A stretch of DNA of 22,988 bases, from assembly GCA_934757945.1 (NCBI GenBank), contig CAKVLT010000025.1, positions 1 through 22,988 of the forward strand, read 5' to 3'. Made by a program: the position numbers and the translations under genes. Below the pieces are notes generated by a model. The model searched no databases and was not told the DNA's origin. It saw only the letters and a program-made list of their open reading frames with translations. This document shows positions 6,154 through 11,828 of the stretch, piece by piece. How positions within the stretch are numbered: position 1 is the first letter of the stretch; every line of letters begins with the position of its first letter. Source of the stretch: an uncultured Bulleidia sp. (lineage in GTDB: Bacteria > Bacillota_I > Bacilli_A > Erysipelotrichales > Erysipelotrichaceae).

Positions 6154-7206
6154 ATGAAGCTACCAAATAACTATGGATCCATTGTTAAACTAAGCGGAAA
6201 CAGGCGCAAGCCTTACGCCGTTAGAACCACTGTAGAATGGAAATACAACGCAAAAAAAGATACTTACACACAAGTAAAAAAGTATATAGGCTACGCCAGT
6301 ACAAGAGAGGAGGCGCTGGAGCTGCTAGCAGAGTACAACCGGAGGCCCTTCAATCTTGATAATAAAGGCGTTACCTTCAAGGAAGTATTTACCGCCTGGT
6401 ATAAGGAATATGCAAATAATGAGAGCGTCTCTAGGTCGTCTTTAACGAGCTATAAAGCCTCGTTCAAGGCGGTTACGTGCTTGCACGATAGGCCTATCAG
6501 AGAGCTAAAAACGCAAGATCTGCAACAAGCGATAGACACGTGCGGTAAAAACTACCCGACATTAAAGAAAATAAAGCTATTAATACAACAAGTTTACAAG
6601 TATGCCCTGAAAAACGACATATGCAGCAAGAACTATGCCGAGTTTATCAACATACAGCAATACAAGGAAAAGAACCCAAACGCCATAGATAGAGAGCCGT
6701 TCACACAAGAAGAGATAGCCACATTATGGAAAAACTCTAGAAATAGAGTGGTGCAGATAGTTCTTATATACATATATACGGGGCTACGTGCTCAGGAGCT
6801 TACAGACCTAAAGAAAGAAAATGTTAACTTGTTTGATAGAGTTATTCATGTAGTTGAAAGCAAGACAGCCAGCGGAATAAGAGTTGTACCTATAGCGGAC
6901 AAAATAGCGCCGTTTATAGCTGATCTAATGGAAGAACCCGGGGACTACCTAATACAGGCCAAAGGAAAGCACATTCAATACTGGAACATGCTAAACACGT
7001 ATTTTAAGCCGTGTATGGAGGCACTAGGTATGCACCATTACATACACGATACCAGACACACATGTGTAAGCCTGTTAACGCTAGCAGACGTCAAACCGGT
7101 TACCATAAAAAAGATAGTCGGCCATAAGGGCGCCATGTCATTAACTGAAAGAGTATATACACATCTGGACTATAAAGAATTATTAACAGCGATTAACAAA
7201 ATATGA
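6154..7206 (+). CDS. int: Tyrosine recombinase/integrase
   Basis: The 350-residue enzyme catalyses site-specific integration and excision of the element between the 28-bp att cores. Residues 1-65 form an arm-type DNA-binding domain (GSIVKLSGNRRKPYAVRTTV with KYIGYASTREEALELL), residues about 75-170 the SAM-like core-binding domain, and the rest the catalytic domain. The catalytic residues are all visible: Arg212 (TGLRAQEL), Lys237 (ESKTASG), His298 and Arg301 (HDTRHTC), His324 (VGHKG) and Tyr335 (RVYTHLD). TGGAGG lies 7 bases before the ATG. The family is that of Tn916/phage-type integrases. The gene ends 0.5 kb from the right att core and has its own strong terminator. The complete active site suggests it still works. 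Confidence 0.95.
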   Translation: MKLPNNYGSIVKLSGNRRKPYAVRTTVEWKYNAKKDTYTQVKKYIGYASTREEALELLAEYNRRPFNLDNKGVTFKEVFTAWYKEYANNESVSRSSLTSYKASFKAVTCLHDRPIRELKTQDLQQAIDTCGKNYPTLKKIKLLIQQVYKYALKNDICSKNYAEFINIQQYKEKNPNAIDREPFTQEEIATLWKNSRNRVVQIVLIYIYTGLRAQELTDLKKENVNLFDRVIHVVESKTASGIRVVPIADKIAPFIADLMEEPGDYLIQAKGKHIQYWNMLNTYFKPCMEALGMHHYIHDTRHTCVSLLTLADVKPVTIKKIVGHKGAMSLTERVYTHLDYKELLTAINKI

Positions 7207-7246
7207 AAAAAGGCAACCTGCTACCTGCTAGAGTTGCCTTTTTTGT
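7206..7246 (+). terminator. Integrase terminator
   Basis: AAAAAAGGCAAC and GTTGCCTTTTTT form a 12-bp perfect stem around a loop of about 15 nt directly after the stop codon. The T-run makes it a strong rho-independent terminator. Confidence 0.88.
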
Positions 7247-7448
7247 GTTTCCCACACTAATACACTATACTGCTATACCAATATTCTAGCATATATAAGA
7301 TCTAAAGCAATACCAGGCAATAACGACCACACACGAACCCGGCAAGCATTTAAAGCCGGGCTTTATAGCGAGACAAAGTACAAAAAACGCATTTTCAAAG
7401 AGAACAAGCACTTTAACCAAAACGGCTAGGTGACACCTTCCAATACTA

Positions 7449-7600
7449 CACATTTGCAAACTTTTACCGAGAACATTATTTTCTTTCAAATGTGAGGGAA
7501 AAATGTTAAAAAAGCCCATGAATAAAGGGCTTGTCACATTTTGAAATGGATTTTTAAAAATTTGCAAATGTGGAGCATTTTTCAAAAACCTTCAAATGTG
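7449..7600 (-). repeat. Right subterminal inverted repeat with five 12-bp motifs
   Basis: Motif copies lie at 7449 (+, CACATTTGCAAA), 7483 (-), 7535 (+, variant with one extra T), 7561 (-, TTTGCAAATGTG) and 7589 (-, CCTTCAAATGTG). Read from the right end inward, order, orientation and spacing (28, 26, 52, 34 bp) match the left repeat at 2141-2293 (29, 26, 52, 34 bp). Confidence 0.85.
7508..7534 (-). terminator. Inward-facing terminator inside the right inverted repeat
   Basis: On the minus strand AAGCCC (7527-7532) pairs with GGGCTT (7512-7517) around TTTATTCAT and is followed by TTTT. It would stop transcription entering the element from the right, mirroring the hairpin at 2207-2234. Confidence 0.6.
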
Positions 7601-7604
7601 GGCG

Positions 7605-7637
7605 TGTAGCCTACTTGTAGCCTACTTGTAGCCTACT
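7605..7637 (+). repeat. Three tandem 11-bp repeats (TGTAGCCTACT)
   Basis: Three perfect copies lie at 7605-7615, 7616-7626 and 7627-7637. The unit is related to the two TGTAACCTATT-like units at the left end and in the same orientation. These are candidate integrase arm sites, spaced about one helical turn apart. Confidence 0.8.
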
Positions 7638-7640
7638 GAG

Positions 7641-7670
7641 GGCGCCGGAGGGTGCCGGAGGACGCCGGAG
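7641..7670 (+). repeat. Three tandem GC-rich 10-bp repeats (GGCGCCGGAG)
   Basis: GGCGCCGGAG, GGTGCCGGAG and GACGCCGGAG follow each other without gaps. They are much richer in GC than the surroundings and have no counterpart at the left end. They may bind a protein or stiffen the DNA beside the att core. The role is unknown. Confidence 0.75.
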
Positions 7671-7678
7671 AGCAACAA

Positions 7679-7703
7679 AAAAAGCTCGAGTATACGAGCT
7701 TTT
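7679..7703. terminator. Hairpin 6 bp left of the right att core
   Basis: AAAGCTCG at 7681-7688 and CGAGCTTT at 7695-7702 form a perfect stem with loop AGTATA, preceded by A and followed by T/TTC. It can terminate in either direction. Its position relative to the core copies that of the hairpin at 1987-2013. Confidence 0.7.
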
Positions 7704-7709
7704 CTGCAT

Positions 7710-7737
7710 TTTCCAAACTGAATAAATTAACGCTTGG
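7710..7737 (+). repeat. attR: right copy of the 28-bp direct repeat
   Basis: Identical over 28 bases to 2019-2046. The second mobile region begins a few bases to its right. Confidence 0.88.
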
Positions 7738-7740
7738 AGA

Positions 7741-7756
7741 ATTTGCACCTGCAAAT
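7741..7756. promoter_or_regulatory. Palindrome ATTTGCACCTGCAAAT, candidate parS/operator (copy 1)
   Basis: ATTTGCA-CC-TGCAAAT is a perfect inverted repeat about 145 bp before parA. The inner 14 bp recur exactly at 10264-10277 just after parB. Sites bracketing a parAB operon are typical ParB-binding (parS) or autoregulatory sites. The link is by position only. Confidence 0.6.
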
Positions 7757-7771
7757 AATCCGCATAAATAA

Positions 7772-7818
7772 AGGAGTTGTGTTAAAAATTGCTACACGTT
7801 GCCATTGACGCAACTCCT
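7772..7818 (+). other. Long hairpin in the parA leader
   Basis: AGGAGTTG at 7772-7779 pairs with CAACTCCT at 7811-7818 across a 31-nt interior that can fold further. It is followed by AAGAAAACTTTT. It could be an attenuator, an antisense/structured RNA or an origin element. Nothing decides between them. Confidence 0.4.
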
Positions 7819-7900
7819 AAGAAAACTTTTCCCTAATAAATCAATTTAAAACGTTACATAGCCATACCGATTGGAATGGCTGATGTGAAAGGATAATAGA

Positions 7901-8719
7901 ATGCAAAAATGTAAAGTAATTGCCATTGCAAATCAGAAAGGTGGTGTAGGCAAAACAACCACCACTCTGAATCTTGCAATTGGTTTAGCAAAGAACGGAT
8001 TTCACGTTCTTACCGTGGATTTTGATCCACAAGGCGATCTCACCTCATCCCTTGGTTGGAAAAATAGCGATGAGATGGATCACACTATAGCTAGTATGAT
8101 GGATTCTACCATAAAAGACAATGATGCAAATTTTGTAGGTACGGTACTTCATCATCCGGAAGGAATCGATGTTATTCCTTCAAATATTGATCTATCAGAT
8201 TTTGAAACCAGATTAGTGAATGAATTTGACAGAGAAAACATATTAAAAAACTGCCTTGCTCCAATAAAGGAATCTTATGACTATGTACTAATAGACTGCC
8301 CTCCTTCTCTAGCAATGCTTACAATCAATGCTTTATCTGCAGCGGATGAAGTTCTTATTCCTGTTCAGGCACAGTATTTGCCTGCAAAAGGTATGACAAA
8401 ACTTCTAAGAACTGTCAGCAAAGTTCAAAGGAAAATTAACAACAATCTCAAAATTGCTGGTGTTGCAATCACACTTGCAGATATGAAAACAAACCTTGCC
8501 AAAGACACTATCGAGATGATTCATGAAAATTTCGGCCAGCACTTTAAAGTTTTCAACTCTGTTATTCCTGTTGCCGTCAAAGCCAGCGAAGCTACTGTCA
8601 GTGGAAAAAGCGTATATTCCTACGCAAGAGATTCTAAAGTTGCAGTCGCTTATGACGAACTCACTAAAGAAGTTATACATGCAAGCAAAGAAAAACGAAG
8701 AAGTGACTTAATACGATAG
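7901..8719 (+). CDS. parA: ParA-family partition ATPase
   Basis: The 272-residue Walker-type ATPase partitions plasmid-like DNA together with ParB. The deviant Walker A KGGVGKTT (residues 13-20), the DFDPQGD segment (about 40-46) and the Walker B LIDCPPS are canonical. The protein lacks the N-terminal HTH of type Ia ParA proteins, so it is Soj/type Ib-like. GAAAGGA lies about 7 bases before the ATG, after a small hairpin (7860-7881). It begins an operon with ssb, a Lar-like gene and parB. In integrative conjugative elements such a cassette stabilises the circular form. Confidence 0.94.
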   Translation: MQKCKVIAIANQKGGVGKTTTTLNLAIGLAKNGFHVLTVDFDPQGDLTSSLGWKNSDEMDHTIASMMDSTIKDNDANFVGTVLHHPEGIDVIPSNIDLSDFETRLVNEFDRENILKNCLAPIKESYDYVLIDCPPSLAMLTINALSAADEVLIPVQAQYLPAKGMTKLLRTVSKVQRKINNNLKIAGVAITLADMKTNLAKDTIEMIHENFGQHFKVFNSVIPVAVKASEATVSGKSVYSYARDSKVAVAYDELTKEVIHASKEKRRSDLIR

Positions 8720-8732
8720 GAAAGAGGAAATA

Positions 8733-9047
8733 ATGAGCAAGAATAATCAAGTATTGTTAACTGGAACGCTCCATACAGATATTGAAGTAAAACAATCGAC
8801 CAAAGGACAATCTTTCGCCAAATTTCAGATAGCCTGTTCTCGCGAAGCCGGAACATGGAAAGATTACATCAGTTGTATCGCCTGGGGTAACCTTGCAGAT
8901 CAAATGTACAACCTAAAAAAATCCACTCCAATCACCATCAAAGGCAGTATACAAACTGGATCCTATATGAAAGATGGAAAGAAAATATATACAACAGATG
9001 TTCAGGTGACAGATATCACTCTTATAGGATGTGATCAGTATGAATAG
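8733..9047 (+). CDS. ssb: Short single-stranded DNA-binding protein
   Basis: The 104-residue protein is an OB-fold SSB: NNQVLLTGTLHTDIEVK, FAKFQIACSRE, DYISCIAWGNLADQM and ITIKGSIQTGSY are the standard strands. It binds single-stranded DNA, for example the transferred strand during conjugation. Chromosomal SSB proteins have about 150-180 residues and end in an acidic DDDIPF-like tip that recruits partner enzymes. This one stops right after the OB fold, with no linker or tip. AAAGAGGAAA precedes the ATG. Its last bases overlap the start of the next gene. Confidence 0.88.
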   Translation: MSKNNQVLLTGTLHTDIEVKQSTKGQSFAKFQIACSREAGTWKDYISCIAWGNLADQMYNLKKSTPITIKGSIQTGSYMKDGKKIYTTDVQVTDITLIGCDQYE

Positions 9048-9279
9048 ACTCAATTTGAAAAAGTGCCCGATTTGTGGTGAAAAGCCTACCATTGAAATTT
9101 CCTGGAGTAAGCCCAAAATTCATGGACGATATGGATACAAAGCAGTTTGCATCCACTGTAATAACGAAACCGCAACATTTGCAAACTATAAGGATGCAAT
9201 TGGAGCATGGAATATGAGACTCTGCACTAATGCAGATCAATTAAATCTCTTCAATTATATGGAGAATGCTCATGAGTAA
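9040..9279 (+). CDS. Lar-like restriction-alleviation zinc-ribbon protein
   Basis: The 79-residue protein has the pattern of the Lar restriction-alleviation family: a zinc ribbon with Cys9-x2-Cys12 (KKCPICGEKP) and Cys37-x2-Cys40 (VCIHCNN), then KDAIGAWNMR, the conserved A..WN.R end. Family members are linked to reduced type I restriction of incoming DNA, which fits a mobile element. The ATG at 9040 is preferred over the GTG at 9031. It overlaps the ssb stop by 8 bases, and the gene itself overlaps the parB start, so the four genes form one operon. Zinc-ribbon proteins of this size can have other roles. Confidence 0.72.
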   Translation: MNRLNLKKCPICGEKPTIEISWSKPKIHGRYGYKAVCIHCNNETATFANYKDAIGAWNMRLCTNADQLNLFNYMENAHE

Positions 9280-10243
9280 GAAATTCGAATTTGGACTACC
9301 TTCTTATGATTCATTATTCTCAACTGAAGAAGAACGACAAGATGAAAGATTAGAAAAAGTCATTTCTCTACCTATTAATAATATAAAAGATTTCCATGAT
9401 CATCCCTTCCATGTTGAATTAGATGATGACATGCTGAAGTTAATTGATTCCATTAAAGAAAATGGAATGCTGATGCCTGCCTTAGTACGTCCTACGAGTG
9501 ATGGTTCCTATGAGATGGTTTCAGGCCACAGACGTAAATTTGCCATGAATTATCTCGGCATGAAGGAAATGAACGTCATTGTTCGTGATCTGGATGATGA
9601 TCAAGCAACCATATTAATGGTAGACAGCAATATTCAGCGCGAAAACATTCGACCTAGTGAAAAAGGATATGCCTATAAAATGCGACTGGAAGCAATGAAA
9701 CATCAAGGAAAGAAAACAGAAGAATATCAGTACGAAGAATTAGGAATTGAATATAGTAAAACAGCTTGTGGTCAAGTTGGCCACAAGTCTATCGATATCC
9801 TTGCAAATAACATTGGTGAAAGCAGAAAACAAATCCAACGCTTTATTCGTTTAACATATCTGATTAAACCATTGCAAGACATGGTGGATGGATGCCATGA
9901 GAATGAAATCAAGATTGCTTTTAATCCTGCTGTCGAACTTTCATATCTAACAGAAAGTGAACAAATTGAGCTGGCAGATGCCATCATTGAAAACAATCGA
10001 ACACCATCCCTTGCACAATGCCAGGAATTCAAAAGATTAAGCCATGATGGTCAGCTAACTACAGAGTTCATTATCGAAACGATGGAAGCAGAAAAACCAA
10101 ATCAGAGAGAAAAATTATCATTCCAGATGAAAGAGATAGATAAATATTTTCCAAAAGGATACTCACCAAATAAAAAGAAAGATGTCATTATTCGACTATT
10201 AGATAATTGGGTAAAGAAGCGTGAACGGGAGGATGCAAGATAA
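9272..10243 (+). CDS. parB: ParB-family partition/DNA-binding protein
   Basis: The 323-residue protein shows the ParB/RepB/Spo0J N-terminal domain (IKENGMLMPALVRP, YEMVSGHRRKFAMNYLG, VDSNIQRENIRPSEKG) and a central HTH (SRKQIQRFIRLTYLIKPLQD). The ENIRPSEKGYAY step is typical of element-borne ParB proteins. It should bind parS-like sites and stimulate ParA. Of two in-frame ATGs, 9272 has GGAG at a normal distance of 7 bases. The one at 9266 is too close to it. The gene ends just before a composite palindrome (10265-10321) containing a repeat of the 16-bp palindrome found upstream of parA. Confidence 0.9.
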   Translation: MSKKFEFGLPSYDSLFSTEEERQDERLEKVISLPINNIKDFHDHPFHVELDDDMLKLIDSIKENGMLMPALVRPTSDGSYEMVSGHRRKFAMNYLGMKEMNVIVRDLDDDQATILMVDSNIQRENIRPSEKGYAYKMRLEAMKHQGKKTEEYQYEELGIEYSKTACGQVGHKSIDILANNIGESRKQIQRFIRLTYLIKPLQDMVDGCHENEIKIAFNPAVELSYLTESEQIELADAIIENNRTPSLAQCQEFKRLSHDGQLTTEFIIETMEAEKPNQREKLSFQMKEIDKYFPKGYSPNKKKDVIIRLLDNWVKKREREDAR

Positions 10244-10263
10244 TTGCACATGCGCCACACAAA

Positions 10264-10277
10264 TTTGCACCTGCAAA
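10264..10277. promoter_or_regulatory. Palindrome TTTGCACCTGCAAA, candidate parS/operator (copy 2)
   Basis: Identical over 14 bp to the site at 7742-7755. It lies 20 bp after the parB stop codon, so the two copies flank the parA-ssb-lar-parB operon. Confidence 0.6.
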
Positions 10278-10321
10278 ATGAAGACAGGATTCTAAGGGGT
10301 TGCCTGTCTTGCCAGGTGCAA
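10265..10321. repeat. Nested palindrome downstream of parB
   Basis: The outer arms TTGCACCTG (10265-10273) and CAGGTGCAA (10313-10321) enclose inner arms AAGACAGG (10281-10288) and CCTGTCTT (10303-10310). There is no T-run after it, so it is not a typical terminator. A cruciform or a centromere-like site is possible. Confidence 0.65.
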
Positions 10322-10457
10322 CTGTGACTCATGGTTTCCCCCTAAAACCCCTTTCCAACCTAACCAAGTATATTTACCTAACCAAAGAATAGACCCACTA
10401 TACTGTGGATAAGTATTACTGCAGTAGTAGAAAAAATACTACTAGAGAGAATTTACT

Positions 10458-11624
10458 ATGAACAAAAATAAAATATTTGAGAATCTGAAAAAACTATTGA
10501 AGAAATCTAACAAGAAAAAATATATTGCACTTCTTGTTGTACTTTTGATTGCTGTTATCTCTTGGATCATTGTGACATTTAAAATGCAACCAAAGGAAAC
10601 AGAAATACATCTTGAAGTTTTAACTAAACAGATAACGTATTCTGAAAATGCAACACCTGTGGATCCAATGAGCCTTGTACAAATCACACGCGATAAACAA
10701 TCAAAGAAAACGAAGAAACCATTTATTGAAGAAGGATTAAAAGTCAGTTGTTATCCAGAAGTAATTGATACGTCCAAGATTGGTACTGTTGAAGTATGGT
10801 TCACCGTAGTTGATGAGAATAACCATGATAGTACGCAAAAGGTTTCAGCAGAATTTGAAGTAATTGACGAGAATACGCCAAAATTCGAATTAAAAAGTAA
10901 AAGTATTACGATTCAAGTAGATGACAAATTTGATCCGTCTTCTTTCGTAAAAAATTCAAGTGGTGCAGAATTAGTAGAAACGCAACCTGAAGCAAAAAGT
11001 GATGGCACATATGATGTTGCATGGTATACCATCACTTCTAATGTCAATTCAAAAAAAGCTGGTTCTTATTCTGTGAACTATCATGTCGTAGGAACAAATG
11101 GGACTTCTGCTGATTTTGACTTAAAAGTTAAGGTTGAAGATAAGAAAACTACAGAAAAAGATGCTCCAAACGAAAAATCCAAATCATCTACAACTAACAC
11201 TACAAATCCGAAGAAAGTAACTGATTCTTCAACTTCAACTAACATTTCAAAAAGCAATAACACGCCTGCTAACAACAATTCTTCTGCACAGGTAACTGGT
11301 GGTGATTCATACAACGGCAAAGAACAAACAGTTGGTTGCACAGTAACAAAAGTTCATCATGATGCAATTACCAAAGAAACAAGTTATCAGGTATGGGTAG
11401 AAGATCAACCTGAAACAACAGAAACCTATCTTCAATGTAGCTGTGGTTCACGTTTTAATACCCAGGAAGAAGTGATGGCACATATTGATTCTATGGAACA
11501 ACAAGAGGATTATGGGCATACATATTCTGTTGTAACTAATACCATACCAGCAACAGGACATTATGAAACTAAAACATCAATCGAAATAATCACACCAGCC
11601 TATGATGAAGATGTTTGCAAATAA
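10458..11624 (+). CDS. Membrane-anchored surface protein with Ig-like domains
   Basis: The 388-residue protein has a lysine-rich cytoplasmic N-terminus, one membrane helix at about residues 22-41 (YIALLVVLLIAVISWIIVTF) and an extracellular part. Residues about 130-225 resemble bacterial Ig-like/DUF5011 domains (FELKSKSITIQVDDKFDPSS and AGSYSVNYHV.GTNG). A Ser/Thr/Asn-rich linker (about 228-280) follows, then a C-terminal module with CSCGSRFNTQEEVMAHIDSM and GHTYSV, carrying a Cys-x-Cys and several His residues that might bind metal. It precedes the giant wall protein and may work with it at the cell surface during mating. An AGAGAGA stretch serves as a weak ribosome site. The specific role is unknown. 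Confidence 0.72.
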   Translation: MNKNKIFENLKKLLKKSNKKKYIALLVVLLIAVISWIIVTFKMQPKETEIHLEVLTKQITYSENATPVDPMSLVQITRDKQSKKTKKPFIEEGLKVSCYPEVIDTSKIGTVEVWFTVVDENNHDSTQKVSAEFEVIDENTPKFELKSKSITIQVDDKFDPSSFVKNSSGAELVETQPEAKSDGTYDVAWYTITSNVNSKKAGSYSVNYHVVGTNGTSADFDLKVKVEDKKTTEKDAPNEKSKSSTTNTTNPKKVTDSSTSTNISKSNNTPANNNSSAQVTGGDSYNGKEQTVGCTVTKVHHDAITKETSYQVWVEDQPETTETYLQCSCGSRFNTQEEVMAHIDSMEQQEDYGHTYSVVTNTIPATGHYETKTSIEIITPAYDEDVCK

Positions 11625-11665
11625 CGATTGAAAAAGCAATAAGTCCTAAACCTTTCAAATCATTT

Positions 11666-11698
11666 AAGGATGGTCGAACTTACTTTCACCATCCTTTT
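11666..11698 (+). terminator. Terminator after the Ig-like surface protein gene
   Basis: AAGGATGG at 11666-11673 pairs with CCATCCTT at 11689-11696, followed by TT. Confidence 0.75.
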
Positions 11699-11711
11699 CC
11701 ATTCCTTTTTT

Positions 11712-11779
11712 TACATAGAGAAACAGTCTCAGTTTTTCTATGTAGGAGGGAAAGTATGGAACGAATCAGAGACTCGTAA
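11712..11779 (+). promoter_or_regulatory. Leader of the wall-protein gene: hairpin plus 7-residue upstream ORF
   Basis: TACATAGAGAAAC at about 11712-11724 pairs with GTTTTTCTATGTA at about 11731-11743 (one wobble pair). Directly after it GGAGGG (11745-11750) precedes an ATG at 11756 that opens a 7-residue frame (MERIRDS) ending in TAA at 11777-11779, upstream of the true start at 11829. This looks like a post-transcriptional control leader or a vestige of an upstream start. The promoter was not identified with certainty. Confidence 0.4.
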
Positions 11780-11828
11780 ATGTAATTCATTCACGCTTGA
11801 AAACAGATTTAATGAAAGGAAAAAGACA

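Larger units (their letters stand above)
2019..7737 (+). mobile_element. Compact integrated element (~5.7 kb) with tyrosine integrase and prim-pol replication gene
   Basis: The block is bounded by perfect 28-bp direct repeats. It encodes, in order: an XRE repressor (minus strand), small HTH, Xis-like HTH, primase-polymerase/helicase (broken), an unknown helical protein, a 60-aa protein, an acidic repeat protein and an integrase adjacent to the right end. Subterminal inverted repeats of about 152 bp and short tandem repeats lie inside each end. Codon use (frequent ATA, CTA, AGC) differs from both flanks, which supports transfer. The gene order resembles phage-satellite or small integrative mobilizable elements: control switch, then replication, then integration. 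No relaxase, terminase or structural gene is visible, so it would depend on a helper to move between cells. Confidence 0.88.
7247..7900. other. Right non-coding end of the element and 5' region of parA
   Basis: No gene is supported. From left to right the stretch holds: a CCCGGC/GCCGGG hairpin (7338-7360), the right subterminal inverted repeat (7449-7600), three 11-bp repeats (7605-7637), three GC-rich 10-bp repeats (7641-7670), a hairpin next to the att core, attR (7710-7737), a 16-bp palindrome (7741-7756), and a long hairpin (7772-7818) with a smaller one (7860-7881) in the parA leader. The minus-strand frame at 7286-7585 lies across the inverted repeat and looks accidental. Confidence 0.8.
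10244..10457. other. Intergenic region after parB with palindromes and repeats
   Basis: No gene is seen. It holds the second ATTTGCACCTGCAAA site inside a nested palindrome (10265-10321), a direct repeat of ACCTAACCAA at 10358-10367 and 10376-10385 (18 bp apart), and an AT-rich stretch with TATACT and GTAGTA/TACTAC inverted repeats just before the next gene, which probably contains its promoter. Confidence 0.7.

Noticed and set aside
5955..6170. Second frame through the 18-bp repeats (RLIQIPRLIQIP-type product)
   Set aside because: Any 18-bp repeat keeps all frames open. The frame at 5870 has the coupled start codon and ends before the terminator, while this one runs through it.
7286..7585. 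Minus-strand 99-codon frame in the right end of the element
   Set aside because: It runs across the inverted repeat and hairpins, has no ribosome site and no recognisable protein pattern.
11670..11828. Longer N-terminus of the wall protein from an in-frame codon at 11670
   Set aside because: It would place 53 residues before the signal peptide and begin inside a terminator. The ATG at 11829 has the ribosome site and opens the signal sequence.
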